Notes: generated by a model not told the origin, from the letters alone. Counted from the stretch's first letter, positions 17,963-27,171 are shown. The stretch is DNA of 64,000 nucleotides from Halomonas heilongjiangensis (GCF_002879645.1 NZ_PNRE01000014.1:1-64000); one strand, 5' to 3'. Translations and numbers: made by a program.

Positions 17963-18700
17963 GTGACGACAGAACCCGTGCGTTTCGAGATCCACAAGGT
18001 AGCGCAGCGGGGCAGCCTCTCTGCCCATGTGGCCGACCAGCTGGAGGCGCTGATCACCCGGGGGAAGATCGCCGTGGGAGAGAAACTACCCACGGAAAAC
18101 AGCCTGTGCGAGTCCTTCGGGGTCAGCCGCACGGTGATCCGAGAGGCGATCACTCACCTCAAGTCGCTCGGCCTGGTGGAGACCCGGCGCGGAGTGGGGA
18201 CCACCGTGCTGCGTTCGACCACCATCGAGGCACGCCCCGCGGAGCGCATCAACCCGACCACGGTGGAGGACATCCTGCATGTGCTGGAGCTGCGTCTGAC
18301 CCTGGAGCCGGCGGCGGCCGAGCTGGCCGCCCTGCGGCACGGTGACGAGGATCGCCGGCGCCTGGAGGAGAAGCATGCGGCCTTTATCAAGGCGTGTGCC
18401 GAGAAGTCCCAGGCCAGGGTCGAGGACTACGAGTTTCATCTGACCATCGCCAGGGCGACCCACAATCCCTTCTTCCACCAGTTCTACGAGCAGCTCAGCC
18501 CCAGCGGCATCCCCCGGGCCAAGCTGCTCAGCATCGATATCAACCCGGCCGCCGCGGAGCGCTATCTCGCGCGCGTCCAGGAGGAGCACGCCTATATCCT
18601 CGAGGCGATCCTGGCCCGCGACGGCGAGGCGGCCAGAGAGACCATGTTCCAGCACCTCAATCGGGCCCGGAACATGTATGCGCAGTATCAGGAAAACTGA
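17963..18700 (+). CDS. FadR-subfamily GntR transcriptional regulator of uronate/aldarate genes
   Basis: The 245-residue regulator has an N-terminal winged helix-turn-helix (LITRGKIAVGEKLPTENSLC, then FGVSRTVIREAITHLKSLGLVETRRGVGT) and a C-terminal FCD ligand-binding domain with conserved metal-site residues in EDYEFHLTIARATHNPFF and a later EEHAYILEAILARD histidine. I use GTG 17963 behind AAGGGGGGTGAC; ATG 17945 and ATG 17927 would add 6 or 12 residues without a good ribosome site. It lies between two pathway transcription units and shares its operator motif with both. It is likely the local repressor, comparable to regulators named GguR in other proteobacteria. Confidence 0.87.
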   Translation: MTTEPVRFEIHKVAQRGSLSAHVADQLEALITRGKIAVGEKLPTENSLCESFGVSRTVIREAITHLKSLGLVETRRGVGTTVLRSTTIEARPAERINPTTVEDILHVLELRLTLEPAAAELAALRHGDEDRRRLEEKHAAFIKACAEKSQARVEDYEFHLTIARATHNPFFHQFYEQLSPSGIPRAKLLSIDINPAAAERYLARVQEEHAYILEAILARDGEAARETMFQHLNRARNMYAQYQEN

Positions 18701-18724
18701 ACCCCGCAAACCAAGGGAGACAGC

Positions 18725-20293
18725 ATGACCCTACAAGGCACTTCCCTGATCGGCCAGCAGGCCGTCACCGGCGACCAGGCCATCATCCGCGCCATTGACC
18801 CGTCCACCGGCGAGGCCCTGGCCCCGGACTACCCGGGCCTGGACCGTGACGCCGTGGCCCGGGCCTGTGAGCTCGCCGGGGCGGCCTTCGAAGCCTACCG
18901 CGAGACCTCGCTGGAGGCGCGTGCGGCCTTCCTCGAGGCCATCGCCGCCGAGATCGAGGCGCTCGGCGAACCCCTGATCGAGCGCGCCATGGCCGAGACC
19001 GGCCTGCCCCGGGCGCGCCTGGAGGGCGAGCGCGGCCGCACCTGCGGACAGCTGCGCCTGTTCGCCGCGGTCGTGCGCGCCGGCGAGTGGCTCGACGTGC
19101 GCATCGACCCGGCGTTGCCCGAGCGCCAACCGATGCCACGGGTCGACCTGCGCCAGCGCCACGTGGCCCTGGGCCCTGTCGCCGTGTTCGGCGCCTCGAA
19201 CTTCCCGCTGGCCTTCAGCGTCGCCGGCGGCGATACCGCATCAAGCCTGGCCGCCGGCTGCCCGGTGGTGGTCAAGGCCCACTCCGCCCACCCCGGCACC
19301 TCCGAACTGGTGGGCCGCGCCGTGCAGAAGGCCGTGGCCGGCTGTGGCCTGCCCGAGGGGGTCTTCTCGCTGCTGTTCGGCGCCGGCCGCGAGGTGGGCC
19401 AGGCGCTGGTCGCCGATCCGCGCATCCAGGCGGTGGGCTTCACCGGCTCGCGGGCCGGTGGCCTGGCGCTGCAGCAGACGGCCCAGAATCGTCCCCAGCC
19501 GATCCCGGTCTACGCCGAGATGAGCTCGATCAACCCGGTCTTCCTGCTGCCCGAGGCGCTCGAGGCGCGCGCCACCGAACTCGCCGAGGGCTTCGTCGGC
19601 TCGCTCAACATGGGCGCCGGGCAGTTCTGCACTAACCCGGGCCTGGTGATCGGCGTCAAGGGTGAAGCGCTGGACGCTTTCGTCGCCGCCGCCGGCGAGG
19701 CGGTCAAGGGCAGCGCCGCCCAGACCATGCTCACTCCGGGCATCCACGCCGCCTACGCCGACGGCGTCGGGGCGCTGGCCGGCGAGGCCCGCGAGATCGC
19801 CCGCGGCCCGGTGGGAGAGGGGCCCCACCAGTGCCAGACCGCGCTGTTCGCCACCCGCGGTGCCGACTTCCTGCGGGATGAGGCGCTGCAGGCCGAGGTG
19901 TTCGGCGCCAGTGCCCTGGTGGTCGAATGCGCCGACCTCGACGAGATGCACCGCGTTGCCCACCACCTCGAGGGCCAGCTCACCGCCACCCTGCAGCTCG
20001 ACGATGGCGATCTCGACGCCGCCCGAGCGTTGCTGCCGGTGCTCGAGCGCAAGGCCGGCCGGGTGCTGGCCAACGGCTGGCCCACCGGCGTCGAGGTGTG
20101 CCATGCCATGGTCCATGGCGGGCCCTTCCCGGCGACCTCGGACGCGCGCAGCACCTCGGTGGGCAGCGCCGCCATCCAGCGCTTCCTGCGCCCGGTGTGC
20201 TACCAGAACCTGCCCGCGGGCCTGCTGCCCGAGGCGCTTCAGGACGACAATCCGCTCAAGGTGAGCCGACTGGTGGACGGCAAGCGCGAGTGA
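18725..20293 (+). CDS. 2-oxoglutarate semialdehyde (2,5-dioxovalerate) dehydrogenase
   Basis: The 522-residue aldehyde dehydrogenase carries the catalytic cysteine C302 ([10 protein letters not shown]), the general-base glutamate E265 ([11 protein letters not shown]), the cofactor lysine K184 ([14 protein letters not shown]) and the GFTGSRAGG motif. The [11 protein letters not shown] and HPGTSE stretches are those of the NADP-type KGSADH group, which oxidises 2,5-dioxopentanoate to 2-oxoglutarate. It therefore completes the pathway that KdgD begins. It lies 24 bp after the regulator gene, behind AAGGGAGACAGC, and is followed by a strong terminator. Confidence 0.93.
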   Translation: MTLQGTSLIGQQAVTGDQAIIRAIDPSTGEALAPDYPGLDRDAVARACELAGAAFEAYRETSLEARAAFLEAIAAEIEALGEPLIERAMAETGLPRARLEGERGRTCGQLRLFAAVVRAGEWLDVRIDPALPERQPMPRVDLRQRHVALGPVAVFGASNFPLAFSVAGGDTASSLAAGCPVVVKAHSAHPGTSELVGRAVQKAVAGCGLPEGVFSLLFGAGREVGQALVADPRIQAVGFTGSRAGGLALQQTAQNRPQPIPVYAEMSSINPVFLLPEALEARATELAEGFVGSLNMGAGQFCTNPGLVIGVKGEALDAFVAAAGEAVKGSAAQTMLTPGIHAAYADGVGALAGEAREIARGPVGEGPHQCQTALFATRGADFLRDEALQAEVFGASALVVECADLDEMHRVAHHLEGQLTATLQLDDGDLDAARALLPVLERKAGRVLANGWPTGVEVCHAMVHGGPFPATSDARSTSVGSAAIQRFLRPVCYQNLPAGLLPEALQDDNPLKVSRLVDGKRE

Positions 20294-20325
20294 TCCCCAG
20301 AAATTCGCAAGCAGTTGGAACCCTT

Positions 20326-20348
20326 GGCGGCCTGCGGGCCGCCTTTTT
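20326..20348 (+). terminator. Rho-independent terminator after the semialdehyde dehydrogenase gene
   Basis: GGCGGCC (20326-20332) and GGCCGCC (20337-20343) form a perfect 7-bp stem with a TGCG loop, followed by five T (20344-20348). It closes the regulator-dehydrogenase unit. Confidence 0.9.
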
Positions 20349-20397
20349 CATGGCGATGTCAGATCGAGCGGAACTGTGCCACCATGGCGCCGTCCCG

Positions 20398-20490
20398 TCA
20401 GCGCGCCAGCCACAGGCCGACGGCGAGGGCGGCGAACACGGTGGCGAAGAACAGGCGGTTGCGAAGGCGAGTGTCGCGGGGCTTGGTCAC
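20398..20490 (-). CDS. Candidate 30-residue single-helix membrane protein
   Basis: On the minus strand a GTG at 20490, with GGAGAG five to six bases upstream, opens a 30-codon frame. The peptide has a basic N terminus (MTKPRDTRLRNR) followed by one hydrophobic helix (LFFATVFAALAVGLWLAR) and a stop. This cytoplasmic-in, single-span design is typical of bacterial small membrane proteins. It lies alone between the upstream terminator and the hydrolase genes. I do not recognise the family, and there is no experimental or homology support available here. Confidence 0.5.
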   Translation of the reverse strand: MTKPRDTRLRNRLFFATVFAALAVGLWLAR

Positions 20491-20607
20491 GGTCTCTCCA
20501 GGCGATGCGTCAGGGGTTGAGGCTGAAACAAGTGTTTGCTTTCTGCGCTATCCTGTCGTTTCGATGGTAATCCCGTTAGTCTGCTACCGCTAGTCAGGAC
20601 ACGCCCC

Positions 20608-21414
20608 ATGCCCATGCATTCCCCCGATCGCGATACCCTGGTCTTCGCCCATGCCAACGGCTTTCCGGGCCTCTGTTATCGCAGCTTCCTGGCGCCGCTG
20701 GCCGAGCGCTTCGAGCTGCACCCGTTGGATCGCCTCGGCCATCACCCGGACTTCCCGGTCGGACACAACTGGCTGGCGCTGCGTGACGAGTTGCTCGAGC
20801 ACCTGGCCACCCTCGAGGGGCCGGTGATCGGGGTGGGGCACTCCATGGGCGGCGTGCTGATGGCGATGGCCGCCGAAACGGCCCCCGAGCGCTTTCGCTG
20901 TGTGGTGATGCTCGACCCGCCGCTGATGCTCGGCTTCGACGCCTGGGCAATGAAGGCGGCCAAGCGCTTCGGTTTCGTCGACCGGATCACCCCGGCCGGC
21001 AAGTCGCTGGGTCGTCGCGCGGTGTGGCCCGATCGCGAGTCCATGGGCAAGTACCTGCGCCGCCGCGGGCTGTTCCGCCGCTTCACCGAGCAGGCGCTGC
21101 GCGACTACATCGAGGGGGGGACCCGGCTGCTGGACGATGGCCGGGCGGCACTGGTCTATGACCCGGAGATCGAGGTGGAGATCTTCCGCCACCTGCCCGA
21201 TCACCTGGACAGCCTGCCGCGGCGGCTGTCGGTGCCGGTGGGCCTGCTGGCCGGCGCCGACTCCGACCTGATCACGCCACGCCGTCGTCGGCGCCTGGTT
21301 CGCCGCGGCGTGCCGCTGTCCCTGGTGCCGGGGACCCATATGTTTCCCATGGAGCATCCCGATGAGACCCGCCAGGCGCTGCTGGTAACCCTCCACACTC
21401 TTCTGGACGACTGA
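20608..21414 (+). CDS. Alpha/beta-fold hydrolase
   Basis: The 268-residue protein has the alpha/beta-hydrolase layout: an HANGFPG oxyanion loop near residue 14, the nucleophile elbow GVGHSMGG (serine at about 80) and a late histidine in PGTHMFPMEHPDE (about 247-252). The N-terminal FAHANGFPG and C-terminal HMFPMEHP stretches are common in uncharacterised carboxylesterase-like proteins. The substrate is unknown. ATG 20608 is used because earlier in-frame ATGs lack ribosome sites. A second hydrolase gene begins 2 bp after the stop, so the pair is co-transcribed. Confidence 0.85.
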   Translation: MPMHSPDRDTLVFAHANGFPGLCYRSFLAPLAERFELHPLDRLGHHPDFPVGHNWLALRDELLEHLATLEGPVIGVGHSMGGVLMAMAAETAPERFRCVVMLDPPLMLGFDAWAMKAAKRFGFVDRITPAGKSLGRRAVWPDRESMGKYLRRRGLFRRFTEQALRDYIEGGTRLLDDGRAALVYDPEIEVEIFRHLPDHLDSLPRRLSVPVGLLAGADSDLITPRRRRRLVRRGVPLSLVPGTHMFPMEHPDETRQALLVTLHTLLDD

Positions 21415-21416
21415 CC

Positions 21417-22304
21417 ATGCACGATGTCCGACCCCTGCGCCTCGCCGAAGGGCGGCTGGCCGCCCTGAGCTGGGGCGATGACGGCACCCCGACCTGGCTG
21501 GCACTGCACGGCTGGCTCGACAATGCGGCGAGCTTCTCGCGGCTGGCGCCACGCCTGGTCGAGCGGCTCGGCATTCGCATCGTGGCCATCGACTTCTCCG
21601 GGCACGGGCTATCGCACCACCTGCCGGGGAATGGCGACTACGCCCTCTGGGACTACTGCCATGACCTGCTCGATGCCTGTGACGACCTGGGGCTCGAGCA
21701 GGCGACCCTGCTGGCTCACTCGCTGGGCGCCGGCGTTGCCTGCCTGACCGCGGCGGCCCTGCCGGAGCGCGTCCGCCGCCTGGTGCTGCTCGACGGGCTC
21801 GGCGCGGTGACCACCGACGCCGCCGAGGCACCGCGACAGCTGCGCAAGGGGCTGCTGGGCCATCGCCGCCCCGTATCGCCGGCGCCGCGCTATCCTGATA
21901 TCAGGACGGCGGTGGCGGCCCGGGTGGCCGGGGGGGCCACCCCCATCGACGCCGAGACGGCCGAACCCCTGGTAGCGCGCAATCTCGAACCCTCGGCGGA
22001 TGGCCGCCTGCAGTTGCGTACCGATGGCCGGCTGTTGCGACCCTCGCCGGTGAGGCTCAGCCCCGCTCAGGCGCTCGCCACGCTGGCCGCCATCGAGTGT
22101 CCGGTGCTGCTGGTGGAGGGCGAGGCCGGGATCCTCGGCAGTCGCGCGCTGGCGTCGAAGGCGCGAGCCGCGGTGGCGTTGCTCGAACGCCGGGTGCTGC
22201 CGGGCGGCCACCACCTGCACCTGGAGCCGGCGGCCGCGGAGGGCGTGGCCCGGGCCATCGTCGACTGGTACGGGGTGAGACGGGATGACCCGCAGGGAGG
22301 GTAG
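21417..22304 (+). CDS. Alpha/beta-fold hydrolase (second of a pair)
   Basis: The 295-residue hydrolase has the oxyanion motif ALHGWLDNAASF (about 23-34), a DFSGHGLSHHLP strand loop, the nucleophile elbow LLAHSLGAG (serine about 102; the usual first glycine is alanine) and a C-terminal LPGGHHLHLEPA histidine. It resembles the serine-hydrolase-like (SERHL) branch of the family. The substrate is unknown. It is tightly linked to the upstream hydrolase and to the patatin gene 4 bp downstream, a possible lipid- or ester-processing operon by association only. Confidence 0.85.
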   Translation: MHDVRPLRLAEGRLAALSWGDDGTPTWLALHGWLDNAASFSRLAPRLVERLGIRIVAIDFSGHGLSHHLPGNGDYALWDYCHDLLDACDDLGLEQATLLAHSLGAGVACLTAAALPERVRRLVLLDGLGAVTTDAAEAPRQLRKGLLGHRRPVSPAPRYPDIRTAVAARVAGGATPIDAETAEPLVARNLEPSADGRLQLRTDGRLLRPSPVRLSPAQALATLAAIECPVLLVEGEAGILGSRALASKARAAVALLERRVLPGGHHLHLEPAAAEGVARAIVDWYGVRRDDPQGG

Positions 22305-22308
22305 TCCG

Positions 22309-23382
22309 ATGAGTGGGCGGCGAGTGGACCAGCGGGACGAGGGCAAGCGGGTGGCGCTGGTGCTGGGGAGCGGCGGTGCGCGTGGCTATGCCCATATCGG
22401 CGTCATCGAAGTGCTCGAGGCCCGTGGCTACGAGATCGTGGCGATCTCCGGCTGTTCCATGGGGGCCCTGGTGGGGGGCATCTACGCGGCGGGGGAGTTG
22501 CCGGCCTACCGCGACTGGGTCTGCCGGCTCGATTATTTCGACGTCCTCCGGCTGGTCGACGTCACCTGGAGCCCCATGGGCGCCATGCGCGCCAGCAAGG
22601 TCATGAGCAAGCTCGAGTCGCTGATCGGCGCCACCCGCATCGAGGAACTGCCGATCCCGCTGACCACCGTGGCCACCGACCTGGTACGCCAGCGCGAGGT
22701 CTGGTTCCAGAGCGGGTCGCTGCTGGAGGCGATTCGCGCCTCCATCGCCGTGCCGGGGGTGATCACGCCGGTGCACCGTGGCGCCCAGGTGCTGGTGGAC
22801 GGCGGCCTGCTCAATCCATTGCCGATCATTCCCCTCGTCTCGGCCCATGCCGACCTGGTGCTGGCGGTGAACACCACCGCCCATAGCCCGCGGCCGGTGA
22901 CGCTGGACGAGTTGCTGGCAGACGATGAACGGCTCGACGACGAGCCGCCTGGTGACCCCCAGCGCGAGCCCGCGAGCCAGCAGTTCAGCGGCTGGATGGA
23001 CGATGTGCGCGAAGTCACCCGCCGGCTGCTCGACGGGCTGAGCCCCGGCAGCGCGGCCGAGGAGGAGGACGACCAGGCCGTCGGCCGCCGAGCCTGGGGC
23101 CGGTTGGACATGATCCTGGCCTCGTTCGATATCACCCAGGCGGCGCTGGCCAAGTACAAGGTGGCCGGCTATCCCCCCGATGTGCTGATCGAGGTGCCCA
23201 AGACGGTATGCGGCGCCTATGAGTTCCATCGCGCCGAGGCGCTGATCCGCCTGGGGCAGCGGCTGGCCATGGAGGCGATCGATAGCTACGAGGGCCGCAG
23301 GCACCGAGCCTGGGGCAGTAGCCAGGCACAGGTGGGGGCGTCGCCGAAATTGCCCGTCGAGCAGGCGCCGGATGGCTCCTGA
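22309..23382 (+). CDS. Patatin-like phospholipase, RssA type
   Basis: The 357-residue protein carries the patatin catalytic set: the glycine-rich oxyanion hole VLGSGGARGYAHIGV (about 18-32), the serine elbow SGCSMGALVGG (about 50), and the DGGLLNPLP aspartate motif (about 165). A variable acidic segment rich in D and E (about 200-260) follows. Family members are membrane-associated serine lipases of largely unknown physiological role. ATG 22309 is chosen for the GGGAGG 8 bp upstream; an ATG at 22285 would overlap the previous gene by 20 bp. Confidence 0.9.
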   Translation: MSGRRVDQRDEGKRVALVLGSGGARGYAHIGVIEVLEARGYEIVAISGCSMGALVGGIYAAGELPAYRDWVCRLDYFDVLRLVDVTWSPMGAMRASKVMSKLESLIGATRIEELPIPLTTVATDLVRQREVWFQSGSLLEAIRASIAVPGVITPVHRGAQVLVDGGLLNPLPIIPLVSAHADLVLAVNTTAHSPRPVTLDELLADDERLDDEPPGDPQREPASQQFSGWMDDVREVTRRLLDGLSPGSAAEEEDDQAVGRRAWGRLDMILASFDITQAALAKYKVAGYPPDVLIEVPKTVCGAYEFHRAEALIRLGQRLAMEAIDSYEGRRHRAWGSSQAQVGASPKLPVEQAPDGS

Positions 23383-23393
23383 GGGCATGGGGC

Positions 23394-23969
23394 TCAGCCG
23401 TCCCGGCCGCGCCGTCGCAGCAGCACGTAGACCGCCCCGGTGCCACCCTCGCTCTCGGTGGCCGAGCAGAAGGCGAGCACGGCGGGCCATTCCCTGAGCC
23501 AGGCGTTCACGTGGCTCTTGATCACCGGGTAGTCGCCGGTGGTGCCCCACGCCTTGCCGTGCACCACCAGCACGCAGCGCCGACCCTCGGCGGCGGCGTC
23601 GCGCAGGAAGGCTTCCAGTTCGCGGCGTGCCTCCTCCAGGGTGTAGCCGTGCAGGTCGAGTCCGACTTCCCAGGCGATCCTGCCTCGCTTGAGCTGGCTG
23701 CGGGTGCGCCAGGGCAGGTCGGGCAGGGCGAAGTCGAGCGGCTCCGAGGGACTCACCGGCTCCACCCGGCCGTCGGACGTCCGGCCCGTGGCGTGCTCAT
23801 CGCTCGCGGCGCTGGCCGCGGCCCGGCGCGCGGCGGCGGAAGCATCGGAGTGGCGGCGACGGCCCGGATCGGCGCGATTGGTCTCGAGCGGACGCACGCC
23901 GGCTTCGCGCAGGGCCTGGCGAAAGGCGTCGATGTCGTCGTCGTCCGGATGGTGGCGGTGTCGACTCAT
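23394..23969 (-). CDS. Smr-domain protein
   Basis: The 191-residue protein has a low-complexity alanine/arginine-rich middle (about 45-75) and a C-terminal Smr domain with the diagnostic DLHGYTLEEARRELEAFL and VLVVHGKAWG motifs. Smr proteins of this short type (YdaL/SmrA-like) are nucleases acting on RNA or branched DNA, unlike the recombination-suppressing MutS2. ATG 23969 (MSRHRHHPDD) is used; the frame is open upstream but would extend into the divergent prmB promoter. It converges with the patatin gene. Confidence 0.85.
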   Translation of the reverse strand: MSRHRHHPDDDDIDAFRQALREAGVRPLETNRADPGRRRHSDASAAARRAAASAASDEHATGRTSDGRVEPVSPSEPLDFALPDLPWRTRSQLKRGRIAWEVGLDLHGYTLEEARRELEAFLRDAAAEGRRCVLVVHGKAWGTTGDYPVIKSHVNAWLREWPAVLAFCSATESEGGTGAVYVLLRRRGRDG

Positions 23970-24087
23970 GGGGCACTCGACTGGATCAGGGAGCGCCAGT
24001 ATAGCGAGTCGAGCGTGGCTGTGAACCGCCCGGCCGGGTACAATCGGGCCCTCTAGCCGTCCGCAACCGTCAACCACAGGATGCCAC

Positions 24088-25041
24088 GTGGCCGCTTTCA
24101 ACGACGCCTCCACCTCCACGCTCCAGCTCGCCGACAGCGAGCTTCGCGATGGCTTCGTCACCCTGCGTGACTGCCTGCGCTGGGCCGCCAGCGAGTTCCA
24201 TCTGGCGGGGCTCTTCTATGGGCATGGCACCGATTCCGCCTGGGACGAGGCGGTGGCGCTGACCCTGGGTGCCCTGCACCTGCCCTGGAACATCGATCCC
24301 GGGGTGCTCGATGCCCGGCTGCTGCCCATGGAGCGTGCGCGCATCGTGGCGCTGGTGCGGGCCCGCGTCGAGACGCGTCGCCCGCTGCCCTACCTGCTGG
24401 GCGAGGCCTTCTTCGCCGGCTTTCCGTTCAGCGTCGACGAGCGGGTGCTGATCCCGCGGTCGCCCATCGCCGAACTGATCGAGCACGGCTTCGCCGCCTG
24501 GTTCCCGGAAGAGCCACCGGCGCGGGTGCTCGACCTCTGCACCGGGTCGGGCTGCATCGGCGTCGCCACGGCGTTGCACCTGCCCGCCTGCGAGGTCGAC
24601 CTGGCCGACATCAGTCCCGAGGCGCTGGAGGTGGCGCGGATCAATATCACCCGCCACGACGTCGGCGCGCGGGTGAGGGCGGTCGAGTCCGACCTCTTCG
24701 ACGGCCTCGTCGGCCGGCGCTACGACCTGATCGTCTCCAACCCGCCCTATGTGGACGCCCGCGACCTGGTCACCATGCCCGCCGAGTACCGTCACGAACC
24801 GGCGCTGGCCCTCGGGGCGGGCAAGGACGGGCTGGACATCGTGCGGCGTCTCCTGCGCCAGGCCCGGGAGCATCTCGCCGACGACGGCGTGCTGATCGTC
24901 GAGGTGGGCAACTCCGATCGCCACCTGGAGGCCGCCTTCCCCGAGGTGCCCTTCCTGTGGCTGGAATTCGAGCGTGGTGGCCAGGGCGTGTTCGCCCTGA
25001 CCGCCGCGGAACTCGACGCCCATGGGGCGTCCTTCGCCTGA
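24088..25041 (+). CDS. prmB: Ribosomal protein L3 N5-glutamine methyltransferase
   Basis: The 317-residue SAM-dependent methyltransferase methylates a glutamine in ribosomal protein L3. It has an N-terminal helical domain, the SAM-binding motif [16 protein letters not shown] (about 149-164) and the catalytic NPPY motif ([12 protein letters not shown], about 219) that identifies glutamine-N5 methyltransferases. The length matches PrmB (about 310) rather than PrmC (about 280). The start is GTG at 24088. aroC follows 39 bp downstream, a linkage conserved in many gammaproteobacteria. Confidence 0.94.
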   Translation: MAAFNDASTSTLQLADSELRDGFVTLRDCLRWAASEFHLAGLFYGHGTDSAWDEAVALTLGALHLPWNIDPGVLDARLLPMERARIVALVRARVETRRPLPYLLGEAFFAGFPFSVDERVLIPRSPIAELIEHGFAAWFPEEPPARVLDLCTGSGCIGVATALHLPACEVDLADISPEALEVARINITRHDVGARVRAVESDLFDGLVGRRYDLIVSNPPYVDARDLVTMPAEYRHEPALALGAGKDGLDIVRRLLRQAREHLADDGVLIVEVGNSDRHLEAAFPEVPFLWLEFERGGQGVFALTAAELDAHGASFA

Positions 25042-25080
25042 TCGGCCGTCCCCGATCTTCTGATACCAGGAGGAGCTCCC

Positions 25081-26166
25081 ATGTCCGGCAATACCTTCGG
25101 CAAGCTGTTCACCCTCACCACCTTCGGCGAGAGCCACGGCCCGGCGCTGGGGGCCATCGTCGACGGCTGCCCGCCGGGGCTGCCGCTCACCGAAGAGGAC
25201 CTGCAGCGTGACCTGGACCGCCGCCGCCCGGGCACCTCGCGCCATACCACCCAACGCCGTGAGCCCGACCAGGTGCGGATCCTCTCCGGCGTCTTCGAGG
25301 GCGTGACCACCGGCACCCCCATCGGCCTGGTGATCGAGAACACCGACCAGCGCTCCAAGGACTACTCGAAGATCAAGGACCAGTTCCGTCCGGCCCACGC
25401 CGACTACAGTTACCATCACAAGTACGGCATCCGCGACTACCGCGGGGGTGGCCGCTCCAGCGCCCGGGAGACCGCCATGCGGGTGGCGGCCGGTGCCATC
25501 GCCAAGAAGTACCTGGCGACCCATGGCATCGAGGTGCGCGGCTACATGAGCCAGCTCGGCCCCATCGCCATCGACTTCAGGGACTGGGCGGCGGTCGACG
25601 ACAACCCCTTCTTCTGCCCCGACCCGGAGCGGGTGCCCGAGCTCGAGGCCTACATGGACCGGCTGCGCCGCGACCAGGACTCGGTGGGGGCCAGGATCAC
25701 CGTGGTGGCCGAGGGCGTGCCGCCGGGGCTCGGCGAGCCGGTCTTCGATCGCCTGGACGCCGAGCTGGCCCATGGGCTGATGAGCATCAACGCGGTCAAG
25801 GGCGTGGAGATCGGCGACGGCTTCGCCGCGGTGGCCCAGCGCGGCAGCGAGCACCGCGACGAGATGACTCCCGAGGGCTTTCTCTCCAACCACGCCGGCG
25901 GCGTGCTGGGGGGCATCTCCAGCGGCCAGGCGATCGTCGCCCACCTGGCGCTCAAGCCCACCTCGAGCATCACCACCCCGGGGCGCAGCATCGACGTCCA
26001 CGGCAATGCCGTCGAGGTAGTCACCCGGGGGCGCCATGACCCCTGTGTGGGGATTCGTGCCACGCCCATCGCCGAGGCGATGATGGCGCTGACCCTGATG
26101 GACCACCTGCTGCGTCACCGCGGCCAGAACGCCGAGGTCCGGGTCGAGACGCCGCGGCTGCGTTGA
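25081..26166 (+). CDS. aroC: Chorismate synthase
   Basis: The 361-residue FMN-dependent enzyme converts 5-enolpyruvylshikimate-3-phosphate to chorismate, the precursor for TrpE and PabB encoded elsewhere in the window. The family signatures are visible: the [21 protein letters not shown] start, [43 protein letters not shown], and the C-terminal [18 protein letters not shown]. The length is typical. ATG 25081 is preceded by AGGAGG (25069-25074). It probably shares transcription with prmB. Confidence 0.97.
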   Translation: MSGNTFGKLFTLTTFGESHGPALGAIVDGCPPGLPLTEEDLQRDLDRRRPGTSRHTTQRREPDQVRILSGVFEGVTTGTPIGLVIENTDQRSKDYSKIKDQFRPAHADYSYHHKYGIRDYRGGGRSSARETAMRVAAGAIAKKYLATHGIEVRGYMSQLGPIAIDFRDWAAVDDNPFFCPDPERVPELEAYMDRLRRDQDSVGARITVVAEGVPPGLGEPVFDRLDAELAHGLMSINAVKGVEIGDGFAAVAQRGSEHRDEMTPEGFLSNHAGGVLGGISSGQAIVAHLALKPTSSITTPGRSIDVHGNAVEVVTRGRHDPCVGIRATPIAEAMMALTLMDHLLRHRGQNAEVRVETPRLR

Positions 26167-26222
26167 GCCGCGGCCCCGGTGATGGCTGCTACACTGGAAT
26201 CACGACGACCAAGAGTGCCGCC

Positions 26223-26627
26223 ATGAAGATCAATGTCGAGTTCGACCTGACCCCCGAGGAGTTCCGCCAGGCGCTGGGCCTGCCGGACGTCGAGGCCTTC
26301 CAGAAGGACCTGCTGAGCCGCATCCAGAAGCAGATGGAATCCGGGGTGGAGGGCTACGATCCCATGAGCCTGATGCAACCCTTCCTCCAGCAGCCAGGGT
26401 TGCCGCAGGGGCTCTCCCAGGGGCTCTCCCAGGGGCTGGCGAGCTTCGGCACCTACCAGCAGATGATGCTCGACATGCTGCGCCAGGCCGGTACCGGATC
26501 GGCCCAGCAGGGCGGAAAGGGGGAGCAGGGCGACGGCGAGGCCGGCGCGGCGAAGCCGGCTGCTGCTTCCCGGGGCGGGCGCAAGTCCACGGCCAGCGCG
26601 CGCTCTCGCACCCAGCGGGACGACTGA
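26223..26627 (+). CDS. DUF6489-family protein, probably PHA-granule associated
   Basis: The 134-residue protein opens with MKINVEFDLTPEEFRQALGLPDVEAFQKDL, which I recognise as the DUF6489 signature. A glutamine/leucine stretch, QGLSQGLSQGL, is encoded by a 12-bp tandem repeat (26406-26437). The lysine/alanine/serine-rich tail (AAKPAAASRGGRKSTAS) resembles PhaF/PhaP C termini. It precedes phaP and phaC, so a role on polyhydroxyalkanoate granules is a fair guess, but no function is established from this sequence. ATG 26223 follows GAGTGCCGCC without a strong ribosome site. Confidence 0.75.
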   Translation: MKINVEFDLTPEEFRQALGLPDVEAFQKDLLSRIQKQMESGVEGYDPMSLMQPFLQQPGLPQGLSQGLSQGLASFGTYQQMMLDMLRQAGTGSAQQGGKGEQGDGEAGAAKPAAASRGGRKSTASARSRTQRDD

Positions 26628-26655
26628 TCGTCTGCCGGATTCGCCCAGGGTCGTA

Positions 26656-26698
26656 TTGCAACCCGGCCCCCGGAAGACTACTCTTTGGTGCAGTGCAA
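26656..26698 (+). promoter_or_regulatory. Candidate phaP promoter with a TGC-palindrome operator
   Basis: TTGCAA (26656-26661), a 17-bp spacer and TACTCT (26679-26684) form a plausible sigma-70 promoter. Close behind, TGCAGTGCAA (26689-26698) is the reverse complement of TTGCACTGCA, which resembles sites bound by the PHA-responsive repressor PhaR. No phaR gene lies in this window, so regulation by PhaR is an inference. Confidence 0.5.
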
Positions 26699-26748
26699 CA
26701 TGACGGGTGGCGCTACCACCCATGTAGACCCCGCAAGGAGTATCTGCC

Positions 26749-27171
26749 ATGTCAGACAAGATGACCGACGCCTTCAACGAGCAGACCCGCCAGTTCTTCG
26801 AGCCGATGCGCAGGATCAACTCCCTGATGCTCGACAACATGGAGAAGATGACCCAGTACCAGTTGGAGTCGATGAAGCGCTACAGCCAGATGGGTACCGA
26901 GCGCATGCGCAGTGCCAGTGAGGTCGGCGATGCCGAGAGCATGCGCGACTTCGGCACTCGCCAGGCCGAGATGATGAACGAACTCTCCCGGCAGATGCTG
27001 GAGGATGCCCGGGCCATGAGCGAGATGAGCCTCGAGTTCAAGAACCAGCTCGAACAACTCTTCGCCGAAGCCGGCCAGCAGATGACCGAACAGGCGGAGA
27101 AGGCCGGCGGCAGCGCCAAGCCGGCTCCGGCCAAGGCCAGCAGCCAGTCCTCGCGTGGCAGCAAGAGCTGA
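26749..27171 (+). CDS. phaP: Phasin family protein
   Basis: The 140-residue protein is almost entirely amphipathic helix: FNEQTRQFFEPMRRINSLMLDNMEKMTQYQLESMKR is the typical phasin opening. A second helix region (RQAEMMNELSRQMLEDARAM) and an alanine/lysine/serine-rich tail follow. Phasins coat polyhydroxyalkanoate granules and set their size. It stands 133 bp upstream of phaC and has its own AAGGAG ribosome site before ATG 26749. The order phaP-phaC is common in halomonads. Confidence 0.92.
   Translation: MSDKMTDAFNEQTRQFFEPMRRINSLMLDNMEKMTQYQLESMKRYSQMGTERMRSASEVGDAESMRDFGTRQAEMMNELSRQMLEDARAMSEMSLEFKNQLEQLFAEAGQQMTEQAEKAGGSAKPAPAKASSQSSRGSKS

Noticed and set aside
20294..20607. Search for a tRNA or other stable RNA in this and other gaps
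   Set aside because: No cloverleaf with a T-arm GTTCRA and a CCA end could be assembled in any intergenic stretch.
26406..26437. Tandem repeat considered as a CRISPR or minisatellite array
   Set aside because: Only 2.7 copies of a 12-bp unit, without spacers, and inside a coding frame.
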